In this document: in pieces, positions 7,791 to 15,381 of the stretch | Numbering within the stretch: position 1 is the stretch's first letter | How the letters are laid out: each line of letters begins with the position of its first letter | Source of the DNA: Streptomyces sp. ISL-94 | GTDB taxonomy: Bacteria; Actinomycetota; Actinomycetes; Streptomycetales; Streptomycetaceae | Direction of reading: 5' to 3' | Assembly: GCF_018614075.1 (NCBI RefSeq) | Contig: NZ_JAGGOZ010000009.1 | Coordinates: 1 to 64,000 of the forward strand | DNA: 64,000 bases | Translations under genes and position numbers: made by a program | Notes under the pieces: generated by a model | What the model saw: the letters and a program-made list of their open reading frames with translations, nothing else | What the model was told of the DNA's origin: nothing | Database searches by the model: none

Positions 7791-8888
7791 TCAACACCAC
7801 TCACCGCCTCCGGGCGGCCCCCGATAGCCGACGACGCGGGCCCGCAGGCCCTGTGCGCCCGCGAGCCGCGGGTGCCCGCCGAACGGCTGGTGGCCGAGAT
7901 GGTGCCGCCGCCGCGTTTCGACTCGGTGCGCTTCGACACGTACAACCTTGACCCGGCCCAGCCGAGCCAGGCCGAGGCCGTCACCGTGCTCAGCGGCTTC
8001 GCGGCCGGCCTGGGCGGGGCGCACGCCTCCGGAGCCGGCAAGCGGCGCTGGTTCGCGAGGACCCCGAAGAACCCCGTCGCCGCGGCCCCGCGCGGGGTCT
8101 ACCTCGACGGCGGCTACGGCGTCGGCAAGACCCACCTGCTCGCCTCCCTGTGGCACGCCACCCCGGCCGAGCCCGCGCTGAAGGCCTTCGGCACCTTCGT
8201 GGAGCTGACCAACCTGGTCGGCGCGCTCGGCTTCCAGCAGACGGTCCAGACCCTGGGCGGCCACCGCCTCCTGTGCATCGACGAGTTCGAACTGGACGAC
8301 CCGGGCGACACCGTGCTCGTCTCCTCGCTGCTCAGCCGCCTGGTCGAGCAGGGCGTGGCGCTGGCCGCCACCTCCAACACGCTGCCGGGCAAGCTCGGCG
8401 AGGGACGCTTCGCCGCCGCGGACTTCCTGCGGGAGATCCAGGGGCTGTCGGCACACTTCCGGCCGCTGCGGATCGACGGCCAGGACTACCGCCACCGCGG
8501 CCTGCCGGAGGCGCCGGCCCCGTTCTCGGAGGAGCTGGTCGCCAAGGCCGCGTACGCGACCCCGGGCGCGAGCCTGGACGACTTCCCCAGCCTGCTGGAA
8601 CACCTGGCCCGGGTCCACCCGAGCCGCTACGGCGCGCTGACGGAGGGGATCTCGGCCGTCTGCCTGACCGACGTCGGCCCGGTGCCGGACCAGTCGACGG
8701 CGCTGCGGCTGGTGGTACTGGCCGACCGGCTGTACGACCGGGAGATACCCGTCCTGGCCGCCGGGGTCCCCTTCGACCGCCTGTTCAGCGAAGAGATGCT
8801 CAACGGCGGTTATCGGAAGAAATACTTCCGCGCCATATCGCGGCTCACCGCCCTGGCGCGCGACGCGAAACCCCTGGTGTCCCAGTAG
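7788..8888 (+). CDS. zapE: ZapE/AFG1-type cell division ATPase
   Basis: This 366-residue AFG1/ZapE-family P-loop ATPase carries Walker A GGYGVGKTHL (about residue 106), Walker B LLCIDEFELDDPGD (about 155), a sensor TSNTLPGKLGEGRF, and a C-terminal lid with FDRLFSEEMLNGGYRKKYFRAISRL. ZapE acts on FtsZ assemblies in E. coli; in actinomycetes the role is less clear. The N-terminal block CAREPRVPAERLVAEMVPPPRF is shared by Streptomyces orthologues, which supports a start upstream of it. GTG 7788 fits the -10 placement; a GTG at 7761 is the in-frame alternative. Confidence 0.88.
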   Translation: MSTPLTASGRPPIADDAGPQALCAREPRVPAERLVAEMVPPPRFDSVRFDTYNLDPAQPSQAEAVTVLSGFAAGLGGAHASGAGKRRWFARTPKNPVAAAPRGVYLDGGYGVGKTHLLASLWHATPAEPALKAFGTFVELTNLVGALGFQQTVQTLGGHRLLCIDEFELDDPGDTVLVSSLLSRLVEQGVALAATSNTLPGKLGEGRFAAADFLREIQGLSAHFRPLRIDGQDYRHRGLPEAPAPFSEELVAKAAYATPGASLDDFPSLLEHLARVHPSRYGALTEGISAVCLTDVGPVPDQSTALRLVVLADRLYDREIPVLAAGVPFDRLFSEEMLNGGYRKKYFRAISRLTALARDAKPLVSQ

Positions 8889-8895
8889 GTTTGGG

Positions 8896-8926
8896 AACGC
8901 CGGGCCCTTCCGGGGACCCGGCCGTT
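8896..8926 (+). terminator. Hairpin after zapE
   Basis: AACG-CCGGG and CCCGG-C-CGTT form an interrupted stem of about nine pairs around a 12-base loop, immediately after the zapE stop. There is no clear T run. It may act as a weak terminator or as an mRNA 3' end stabiliser before the OsmC gene. Confidence 0.35.
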
Positions 8927-8950
8927 TCCACTTCTGCGAAGGGATCCACC

Positions 8951-9379
8951 ATGGCCGCCACACGCAACGCACACGCCGTCTGGGAAGGCGACCTGCTCAA
9001 GGGCAAGGGCGTCGTCACCCTCGACTCGTCCGGCCTCGGCAGCTACCCGGTCTCCTGGCCCGCGCGCACCGACGAAGAGGCTAACGGGCGGACGAGCCCG
9101 GAAGAGCTGATCGCCGCGGCGCACTCCAGCTGCTTCAACATGGCGTTCTCGAACGTCCTGGCGAAGGCGGGCAACCCGCCGGCGAAGCTGACCACTTCGG
9201 CCGCGGTCACGTTCGTGCCGGGCCAGGGGATCACCGGGATCCACCTCACCACCGAGGGGGAGGTTCCGGGTCTGGACGCCGACGCGTTCGCTGCCGCGGC
9301 CGAGGACGCCAAGAAGAACTGCCCGGTCAGCCAGGCCCTGACGGGCACGACGATCACCCTGAGCGCCAAGCTCGTCTGA
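8951..9379 (+). CDS. OsmC family peroxiredoxin
   Basis: This 142-residue OsmC-subfamily protein reduces organic hydroperoxides through two cysteines. The first sits in SPEELIAAAHSSCFNMAFS (about residue 58) and the second in KKNCPVSQAL (about 124), the standard two-Cys arrangement. The N-terminal AVWEGDLLKGKGVVTLDSSG and the FTADA-like FVPGQGITGI segment also match the family. The ATG has GAAGGG about eight bases upstream. It follows zapE by 62 bp and may have its own promoter. No regulator such as OhrR is nearby. Confidence 0.92.
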   Translation: MAATRNAHAVWEGDLLKGKGVVTLDSSGLGSYPVSWPARTDEEANGRTSPEELIAAAHSSCFNMAFSNVLAKAGNPPAKLTTSAAVTFVPGQGITGIHLTTEGEVPGLDADAFAAAAEDAKKNCPVSQALTGTTITLSAKLV

Positions 9380-9426
9380 CGCCGCCGCTTCCGCTGCGCG
9401 GAGCCCCTTCCCGCTGTACGGGTCCG

Positions 9427-9511
9427 GGGGCTCCGCCGCGTGGGGCTCCGCCGCGTGGGGCTCCGCCGCGTGGGGCTCCGCCGCGTGGGGCTCCGCCGCG
9501 TGGGCTCCGCG
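9427..9511. repeat. 15-bp tandem repeat array
   Basis: The unit GGGGCTCCGCCGCGT is repeated five times exactly with a 15-bp period from 9427 to 9501. A truncated copy follows. The unit contains CGCCGCG and could slip during replication, so copy number may vary between strains. Confidence 0.9.
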
Positions 9512-9524
9512 CCCCAGCCCCCTC

Positions 9525-9857
9525 GCGCCTCAAACGCCGGGCGGGGCTGGATGTGCCGAGTGCCGCCGGCAAGTGCGGCCCAAGGCCGGGGGCTCCGCCC
9601 CACGCCCCGCGCCTCAAACGCCGGCCAGGCTGGATGTGGCCGGCGAGACTGCGCATGCGCGCCTCAAAGATCCGGGGCTCCGCCCCGCACCCCGCTCCTC
9701 AAACGCCGGAGGGGCTGGATTTGGCTTCTGCCGCCCGCTCAGCTGGGCTGGATTGCCCGGAGGGCATCCAAGCACCGCCGGGGGCAACTCCAGCCTCGCC
9801 GGCGTTTGAGGCGCGGGGAGCAACATCAGCCTCGCCGGCTTTTGAGGCGCGGGGGGG
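9525..9857. repeat. Interspersed CAAACGCCGG elements in both orientations
   Basis: Forward copies of cCTCAAACGCCGG followed by a GGGGCTGGAT-like tail occur near 9528, 9612 and 9697. Inverted copies reading CCGGCGTTTGAGGCGCGGGG occur near 9799 and, with a CTTTTGAG variant, near 9836. Opposite copies could pair as long hairpins. No transposase is associated. Confidence 0.8.
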
Positions 9858-10125
9858 CAACATCAGCCCCGCCGGCGATTGAGGCGCGGGGTCCGGGGCA
9901 GCGCCCCAGGGCGGCCGGCAGGCCGCTGTATCGACGCGCGCCCGCGCGGAGGCCGGAGGCAACATCAGCCCCGCCGGCGATTGAGGCGCGGGGGCCCGGG
10001 CAGCACCCCAGGACGGCCGGCAGGCCGCTGTATCGACGCGCGCCCGCGCGGAGGCCGGAGGCAACATCAGCCCCGCCGGCGATTGAGGCGCGGGGGCCGG
10101 GGCAGCGCCCCGGGGCGGCCGGGCG
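9858..10125. repeat. 102-bp direct repeat, about 2.6 copies
   Basis: The segments starting at 9858, 9960 and 10062 begin with the same CAACATCAGCCCCGCCGGCG and are spaced exactly 102 bp apart. Each holds an inverted CCGGCGATTGAGGCGCGGGG element followed by a GC-rich spacer with GGCCGGCAGGCCGCTG. The third copy fades before the next gene. The near identity suggests a recent local duplication. Confidence 0.85.
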
Positions 10126-10265
10126 GGCGGTGTTGTGAGCCGAGGCACCGGCAGGGGGCCGCTGGGCCGGCGGTGGGACCGGTCGGCGGGTGAGGCTCGC
10201 GGCCGGCGGCCCCGTGTGGTACCACAGGCCGGTCATATCTCCGCCCCCGCCGCCGGGAGTTGCCG

Positions 10266-11612
10266 ATGCCCGTATCCCGACGCAGCCTGTTCGCCGCCGG
10301 CGGCGGCATCGCCTTGAGCGGGGCGCTCGGCGCCCTCTTCACCGGCCGGGCCGGAGCCATGCGGCAGAGCACCGGCTACGGGCCGCTCCTGCCCGATCCG
10401 CGCGGGCTGCTCGACCTGCCGGCCGGGTTCTCGTACCGGGTGCTGTCGCGGGCCGGCGAGCCGCTCCGCTCCGGCGAGGGCACCGTTCCGGCCAACTGCG
10501 ACGGCATGGCCGCCTTCGGCGCCGGCGGCGGCCGCGTACGGCTGGTCCGCAACCACGAGAACCGGACCACGGCCGCCCTGCGCGTCCCCGCCGTCAAGGG
10601 GCTCACCTACGACCCCGAGGCCCTCGGCGGCTGCACCGCTCTGGAGCTCGACGCGTCGGGCGCGGTGACCGGGGAGCGGGTCGCCCTCGCCGGTACCGCC
10701 GTCAACTGCGCGGGCGGCCGCACCCCCTGGAACACCTGGCTGAGCTGCGAGGAGACCGAGGACCGCGCGGGTACCTCCGGCTACACCAAGGACCACGGCT
10801 ACGTCTTCGAGGTGGACCCCGCCGACCCGCACCGCTCGGGCGCGGTCCCGCTCACCGCGATGGGCCGCTTCGCCCACGAGGCCGTCGCCGTGGACCCGTA
10901 CCGCGGGATCGTCTACGAGACCGAGGACGCGTTCACCGAGCCCTTCGGGCTGTTCTACCGGTTCCTGCCGGAGCGGCCCCTCGGCGGACGCGGCTCCCTG
11001 CGGGCCGGCGGCGCCCTGGAGGCCCTGCGCGTACCGGGCGTGGCGGACCTGTCGGTGGTGGACGAGCCCGGTGCGGAGTTCCCGGTGGAGTGGGTCCCCG
11101 TACCGGACCCGTCCGCGGCCGGCACCGCGATCCGCCTCCAGGACTTCGGGCCGGGCGGGATCACCCACGCCCAGAAGCTGGAGGGCTCCTACTGGGGCGG
11201 CGACGGCGTCCACTTCGTCTCCAGCTACGCCCGCAGCCGCGAGGGCGCGGGCGCCGACCACCACGGGCAGGTGTGGTTCTACGACCCGCTGCGCGCCCGG
11301 CTCCGGCTGGACGTCCTCTTCGGCCCGGCGACGGACATCCAGCTGCCCGGAGATTCCCCCGACAACATCTGCCTGGCCCCCGACGGAGGCCTGATGGTGT
11401 GCGAGGACGGCGGCGGGGCGCAGTACGTGTTCGGCGTGACGGTCGGCGGCGAGGTCTACCCGGTGGCCCGCAACGCCGACGACATCGGTCCCGCCGGCGC
11501 CCCGGAGTGGGGGGAGTTCGCCGGGGTCACCTTCTCCCCCGACGGCCGGACGATGTACGTCAGCGCCTACGCCCCGGGGACCACGTTCGCGGTGACGGGA
11601 CCCTGGCACTGA
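10266..11612 (+). CDS. PhoX-like (DUF839) phosphatase family protein, Tat-exported
   Basis: This 448-residue protein belongs to the DUF839/PhoX family of calcium- and iron-dependent alkaline phosphatases. The N-terminus SRRSLFAAGGGIALSGAL is a Tat signal (SRRxLF), so it is exported folded. Later blocks are typical: FSYRVLSRAGE, DGMAAFGAGGGRVRLVRNHE, WNTWLSCEETEDRAG, GRFAHEAVAVDP, YETEDAFTEPFGLFYRF and PDNICLAPDGGLMVCEDGGG. ATG 10266 follows GGGAG at six bases. Full-length PhoX proteins can exceed 600 residues, so this is a short form, probably secreted to release phosphate. No clear PHO box was found. Confidence 0.85.
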   Translation: MPVSRRSLFAAGGGIALSGALGALFTGRAGAMRQSTGYGPLLPDPRGLLDLPAGFSYRVLSRAGEPLRSGEGTVPANCDGMAAFGAGGGRVRLVRNHENRTTAALRVPAVKGLTYDPEALGGCTALELDASGAVTGERVALAGTAVNCAGGRTPWNTWLSCEETEDRAGTSGYTKDHGYVFEVDPADPHRSGAVPLTAMGRFAHEAVAVDPYRGIVYETEDAFTEPFGLFYRFLPERPLGGRGSLRAGGALEALRVPGVADLSVVDEPGAEFPVEWVPVPDPSAAGTAIRLQDFGPGGITHAQKLEGSYWGGDGVHFVSSYARSREGAGADHHGQVWFYDPLRARLRLDVLFGPATDIQLPGDSPDNICLAPDGGLMVCEDGGGAQYVFGVTVGGEVYPVARNADDIGPAGAPEWGEFAGVTFSPDGRTMYVSAYAPGTTFAVTGPWH

Positions 11613-11673
11613 TCTCGCGGTTCCGTTCGATTTGTTGCACGATCGTACGCAATCGACGGGATCGGGGTTCAGG

Positions 11674-12645
11674 GTGGCCAAGAAGACCAAATCCAGGGAC
11701 GAGGACAGCGGCAAGGACCGGGACCGGGACAAGGGCGAGGACAAGGGCGAGGGCAAGGGCGAGGGCAAGGGCGAGGGCAAGGGCGAGGGCGAGGCCCGGG
11801 AGGAGGCCGCACCCCTGAGCGGACTGCTGCGCGTCCCCGCAGGGGAACGGCTCGACCTCCGCCGCTTCGACCCCGCCGGGACCCCCTCCGGCCCCGCGGA
11901 CAAGGCGGCCGGGCTCGCGGCCACCGCCGGCATGGCGGGGAAGCTCGCCTCGCTCCAGGAGCGGCTCTACGCGGCGAGCACCGCCGGCGACCGGCGCCGG
12001 GTCCTGCTGGTCCTCCAGGGCATGGACACCAGCGGCAAGGGCGGCACCGTCAAGCACGTGATCGGCCAGTTCAACCCCTCCGGCTGCCGCATCAAGGCCT
12101 TCAAGGCGCCCACGCCGGAGGAGCGGGAGCACCCCTTCCTCTGGCGCATCACCAAGCCCCTCCCCCAGCCGGGCGAGATCGGCATCTTCGACCGTTCGCA
12201 CTACGAGGACGTCCTCGTCGCCCGCGTCCGCGAGCTGGTGCCGCGCAGCCGGCTGAACCGGCGCTACTCCCAGATCAACGACTTCGAGAAGTCCCTCGCG
12301 GACGACGGCGTGAGCATCGTGAAGGTCTTCCTCCACATCAGCTACGAGGAACAGCGGGCACGGCTCCTGGCGCGGCTGGACAACCCCGACAAGCACTGGA
12401 AGTTCGACGAGGGCGACATCGAAGAGCGCGCCGCGTGGCCCGCCTACCAGGAGGCCTACGAGCTGGCGCTGGAGCGCTGCTCCACCGACGCCGCGCCCTG
12501 GTTCATCGTCCCCGCGGACCGCAAGTGGTACCGCAACTGGGCGATCAGCACCCTGCTCCTGGAGCACCTGGAGGCCATCGGCCCCCGCTATCCGGAGGGT
12601 GACTTCGATGTTGAGGAGTGCCGCAGACGGCTACTCGCCACATAG
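11674..12645 (+). CDS. Polyphosphate kinase 2 family (polyphosphate:nucleotide phosphotransferase)
   Basis: This 323-residue PPK2-family enzyme moves phosphate between polyphosphate and nucleotides in the cytoplasm. The core shows Walker A LQGMDTSGKGGTVKHV (about 117-131), FNPSGCRIKAFKAPT, the Walker B/lid region GIFDRSHYEDVLVARVREL, and HWKFDEGDIEER. The C-terminus PADRKWYRNWAISTLLLEHL is typical. The first 50 residues are a low-complexity Lys/Glu/Gly/Asp tail coded by a 12-base repeat. GTG 11674 gives a normal MAKK start; no good Shine-Dalgarno is present. It lies 61 bp after the PhoX-like gene, suggesting a shared phosphate theme. Confidence 0.9.
   Translation: MAKKTKSRDEDSGKDRDRDKGEDKGEGKGEGKGEGKGEGEAREEAAPLSGLLRVPAGERLDLRRFDPAGTPSGPADKAAGLAATAGMAGKLASLQERLYAASTAGDRRRVLLVLQGMDTSGKGGTVKHVIGQFNPSGCRIKAFKAPTPEEREHPFLWRITKPLPQPGEIGIFDRSHYEDVLVARVRELVPRSRLNRRYSQINDFEKSLADDGVSIVKVFLHISYEEQRARLLARLDNPDKHWKFDEGDIEERAAWPAYQEAYELALERCSTDAAPWFIVPADRKWYRNWAISTLLLEHLEAIGPRYPEGDFDVEECRRRLLAT
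11731..11791 (+). repeat. In-frame GAGGGCAAGGGC tandem repeat
   Basis: A 12-base unit (Gly-Glu-Gly-Lys) is repeated about four to five times inside the N-terminal tail of the PPK2 gene. Being a multiple of three, changes in copy number keep the frame. The tail is highly charged and is not part of the catalytic domain. Confidence 0.8.
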
Positions 12646-12648
12646 TCA

Positions 12649-12665
12649 TATATTTTGCCTGCGTG
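12649..12665 (+). promoter_or_regulatory. -10 box and leaderless start of the deacetylase gene
   Basis: TATATT at 12649-12654 stands out in GC-rich DNA and lies eight bases before the GTG at 12663. There is no Shine-Dalgarno sequence. The expected transcript start coincides with the start codon. Confidence 0.45.
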
Positions 12666-13568
12666 ACCATTTCTGTGCGCAAAGCGGCGGCCGTAGCCGC
12701 CCTCAGTGCCGCCCTCGCCGGATGCGGGGGCGGCACCGGCACGTCGGACGCCGGCGGTGAGGCCCGTATGGGCACCCACGCGGCCACCGCCCCCGCCCCG
12801 GCCGCGCCGTCAGCGGCCGCCCCCGCCTCGCCCTCCGCCTCCGCCCCGCAGGCCGGCGCGCCGCACAAGGCCCCGACCATGGCGCCCGGCCCGAACGGCC
12901 TGACCCCGGTCTTCGAGCGGGCGAAGCAGCAGAGCGACAAGGCCGTCGCGCTGACCTTCGACGCCGACATGACCTCCGACCAGGGGCCGCGCGCCGCGGA
13001 CGGGGAGCGCTTCGACAACCCCCAGCTGATCTCGACCCTGCGCACTCTGAAGGTGCCCTCGACGATCTTCATGACGGGCCGCTGGGCCGAGGAGTACCCG
13101 GACCAGGCGAAGTCCATCGGCACCGACGCGAACTTCGAGATCGCGAACCACTCCTACAGCCACCACGCCTTCAAGTCCCCCTGCTACGGGCTGCCGTCGC
13201 TCGACGGCGCCGCCGCCCGCGCCGACGTGGACCGGGCCTTCGACGCCTTCCGCAAGGCCGGCGCGGTCAACACCGTCCCGTACTTCCGCTTCCCGGGCGG
13301 CTGCTACGACGACCAGGCGCTGCGGGCCCTGTCCACGGCCAAGGTCACGGCCGTCCAGTGGGACGTGGTCAGCGGGGACGCCTTCGCGAAGGACCCGGAC
13401 GCGGTGGCCGAGCAGGTGCTGGCCGGGGTGAAGCCCGGCTCGGTGGTGGTCATGCACTGCACGCGCAGCGCCGCCCCCGTCACCGAGGAGGCCGTCCGGA
13501 AGATCGTCCCGGAGCTGCGCAAGCGCGGCTACCGCTTCGTGAAGGTCTCCGAGCTGATCGGAAAGTAG
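12663..13568 (+). CDS. Polysaccharide deacetylase lipoprotein (NodB homology)
   Basis: The 301-residue protein begins with a lipoprotein signal: ISVRKAAAVAALSAALAGC, the lipobox LAGC ending near residue 20. A Pro/Ala/Ser-rich linker runs to about 85. The NodB-type carbohydrate esterase domain follows: motif 1 ALTFDADMTSD, the metal histidines in ANHSYSHHAF, PYFRFPGGCYD (motif 3) and a C-terminal VVMHCTRSAAP. It should remove N-acetyl groups from a cell-surface glycan. GTG 12663 is chosen because TATATT (12649-12654) is a good -10 placing the transcript start at the GTG, giving a leaderless mRNA. Confidence 0.88.
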   Translation: MTISVRKAAAVAALSAALAGCGGGTGTSDAGGEARMGTHAATAPAPAAPSAAAPASPSASAPQAGAPHKAPTMAPGPNGLTPVFERAKQQSDKAVALTFDADMTSDQGPRAADGERFDNPQLISTLRTLKVPSTIFMTGRWAEEYPDQAKSIGTDANFEIANHSYSHHAFKSPCYGLPSLDGAAARADVDRAFDAFRKAGAVNTVPYFRFPGGCYDDQALRALSTAKVTAVQWDVVSGDAFAKDPDAVAEQVLAGVKPGSVVVMHCTRSAAPVTEEAVRKIVPELRKRGYRFVKVSELIGK

Positions 13569-13590
13569 CGCAGGACCCGGGTCGGCGCCC

Positions 13591-13782
13591 TCAGCCGGAG
13601 CAGGCCGTGCGCTGCGCGTCCTGCCATTCGCACACCGGGCAGAGCACCACGCCCGGGGTCGCGACCCCGTACTCGGTGGGCTTGCCGCACTCCGGACAGT
13701 CGGCGTACGGCGGCCCTGCCACCCGCCCGGGCGGGGCCGCCGGGGCGGGGCAGTACGACTCGGTGCGGTCCGGCTGGTCCAT
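13591..13782 (-). CDS. Small zinc-ribbon protein
   Basis: A 63-residue basic-to-neutral protein with two CxxC pairs (CPEC and CPVC, about 16 residues apart) in the pattern of a small zinc ribbon. It ends CEWQDAQRTACSG. A further Cys lies near residue 11. I recall similar short proteins from other Streptomyces but no function. ATG 13782 is taken as start; a GTG two codons earlier is the alternative. TACGCT lies seven bases upstream and could be a -10 box for a leaderless transcript. It converges with the deacetylase gene, whose stop lies 23 bp away. Confidence 0.7.
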   Translation of the reverse strand: MDQPDRTESYCPAPAAPPGRVAGPPYADCPECGKPTEYGVATPGVVLCPVCEWQDAQRTACSG

Positions 13783-13833
13783 GCGCACCAGCGTACTGGG
13801 CTGCCGCTGCCGAAGTGCTGCCGAAGTACTGGT

Positions 13834-13846
13834 AGGAAACTTTCCT
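13834..13846. promoter_or_regulatory. Perfect 13-bp palindrome, candidate operator
   Basis: AGGAAACTTTCCT is a perfect dyad around a central C. It lies 52 bp upstream of the zinc-ribbon gene and 186 bp upstream of the metallophosphoesterase gene. It closely resembles the AGGAAA-x-TTTCCT type operators I recall upstream of Streptomyces chitosanase and other secreted hydrolase genes bound by ROK regulators (CsnR-like). That assignment is from memory. Confidence 0.55.
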
Positions 13847-14031
13847 TCCTGTTACTGTCCCGGGCGGCGGCTTGGCGCGGTGCCCGGACCCGAATCCCTC
13901 GGGCATGACGCGCTCAGCGAGAGCTCTGACCCGGCCGCCGTGGCGCCGCTTCCTGCCCGCCCGCGGGCCGGGGTGCGGCGTCGCGCACCGGTTGTCCAGC
14001 TCTCGCCACCCCCAAGGCAGGGAGTCCAGGT

Positions 14032-15381
14032 ATGCGCCTGAACACTTCCGCTCGGCCCCTCCTGCTCCGCGGCAGACTTCGCACCCTCCTCCTCGTCGGC
14101 GCCGCCGTCCTCGCGCTCGCCGGAGGGCTCCTCCTCACCTGGCCCGAACGGGCCGGGGCCGCCACCGACCCCCTCATATCGCGCGGGAAGCCGGCCACCG
14201 CGTCCTCCGCCGAGACCTCGTCGCTGGGCGCGAAGAACGCCTTCGACGGCGACCCGGCCACCCGTTGGGCCAGCGTCGAAGGCAAGGACCCGCAGTGGAT
14301 CCGGGTCGACCTCGGCGCCTCCGCCACCGTCTCCCGGGTGCGGCTGGCCTGGGAGGCGGCCTACGCCAAGGCCTACCGGATCGAGATCTCCGCCGACGGC
14401 GCCGCCTGGACCCCGCTCGCCACCGAGGCCGCGGGCAACGGCGGAACCGACGACTGGACCGGCCTCTCCGGCAAGGGGCGGTACCTGCGCGTCCACGGGA
14501 CCGCACGCGGCACCTCGTACGGCTACTCGCTCTTCGAGGCCGAGGTGTACGGCGCCCTCGACGGCGGGCCGCCGCCCGGCGGCGCCTTCACGGTGGCCGC
14601 GGCCGGTGACATCGCCGCCCAGTGCACCGCCTCCGACAGCGGCTGCGCGCACCCCAAGACCGCCGCGCTCGCCCAGCGCATCGACCCGCGGTTCTACCTG
14701 ACGATGGGCGACAACCAGTACGACGACGCCCGGCTCTCCGACTACCGCGCCTACTACGACAAGAGCTGGGGCGCCTTCAAGGCCAAGACCCGGCCGGTCC
14801 CGGGCAACCACGAGACGTACGACCCGGCCGGCTCCCTCGCCGGCTACAAGGCGTACTTCGGAAGCATCGCCTTCCCGCAGGGCAAGAGCTGGTACAGCTA
14901 CGACGAGGGCAACTGGCACTTCATCGCCCTGGACTCCAACTCCTTCGACCAGGCCGCCCAGATCGACTGGCTCAAGGCCGACCTCGCCGCCAACTCCAAG
15001 CAGTACGTGGCCGCCTACTGGCACCATCCTCTGTTCTCGTCCGGCGGGCACGGCAACGACCCGGTGTCCAAGCCCGTGTGGAAGATCCTCTACGCGGCGA
15101 AGGCCGATCTCGTGCTGAACGGGCACGACCACCACTACGAGCGGTTCGCCCCGCAGGACCCCGAGGGCAGGGCGAGTGCCGACGGGATCGTGGAGATCGT
15201 CGGCGGGATGGGCGGCGCCGAGCCCTACCCGATCGAACAGGTGCAGCCCAACAGCCAGAAGCGGATCAGCGGACCGTATGGCGTGCTGAAGCTGGAATTC
15301 ACCGACTCCGGCTACGGCTGGTCCTACGTCGGCACGGACGGGCAGGTCAAGGACACCGGCCCGAAGTACAGCTGCCACTGA
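14032..15381 (+). CDS. Secreted discoidin-domain metallophosphoesterase
   Basis: This 449-residue protein has a signal peptide (LLLVGAAVLALAGGLLL ending near residue 44). An F5/8 type C (discoidin) carbohydrate-binding domain follows (about 50-180: KPATASSAET, AFDGDPATRWAS, WIRVDLG, YRIEISADG, YLRVHG). Then comes a purple-acid-phosphatase-like metallophosphoesterase with metal motifs AAGDIA, TMGDNQYDD, VPGNHETY, AYWHHPLFS and NGHDHHYERF. It probably acts outside the cell, tethered to a glycan. The start has AGGGAG eight bases upstream. It is translationally coupled to the downstream MFS gene: the TGA shares its last base with the next ATG. Confidence 0.9.
   Translation: MRLNTSARPLLLRGRLRTLLLVGAAVLALAGGLLLTWPERAGAATDPLISRGKPATASSAETSSLGAKNAFDGDPATRWASVEGKDPQWIRVDLGASATVSRVRLAWEAAYAKAYRIEISADGAAWTPLATEAAGNGGTDDWTGLSGKGRYLRVHGTARGTSYGYSLFEAEVYGALDGGPPPGGAFTVAAAGDIAAQCTASDSGCAHPKTAALAQRIDPRFYLTMGDNQYDDARLSDYRAYYDKSWGAFKAKTRPVPGNHETYDPAGSLAGYKAYFGSIAFPQGKSWYSYDEGNWHFIALDSNSFDQAAQIDWLKADLAANSKQYVAAYWHHPLFSSGGHGNDPVSKPVWKILYAAKADLVLNGHDHHYERFAPQDPEGRASADGIVEIVGGMGGAEPYPIEQVQPNSQKRISGPYGVLKLEFTDSGYGWSYVGTDGQVKDTGPKYSCH

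Larger units (their letters stand above)
9380..10265. repeat. Non-coding repeat-rich intergenic region
   Basis: These 886 bp between the OsmC and PhoX-like genes hold no recognisable gene. Frames that stay open are Arg/Pro-rich products of repeats. The region contains a 15-bp tandem array, at least eight copies of a CCTCAAACGCCGG element in both orientations, and a 102-bp direct repeat. The same CAAACGCCGG element recurs at 29404-29469. It is a family of short interspersed elements often seen between Streptomyces genes. Confidence 0.8.

Noticed and set aside
9427..10125. Regular repeats considered as a CRISPR array
   Set aside because: The 15-bp units are contiguous without spacers and the 102-bp units are long direct duplications. 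No cas genes are present.
9440..10138. A 232-codon frame through the repeat region
   Set aside because: It is composed of repeated VGLRR and Arg/Pro blocks created by the DNA repeats; no ribosome-binding site or homology is visible.
11600..11673. PHO box (GTTCACC repeats) upstream of the PPK2 and PhoX-like genes
   Set aside because: Only scattered GTTC-like pieces occur, without the 11-bp spaced direct repeats required.
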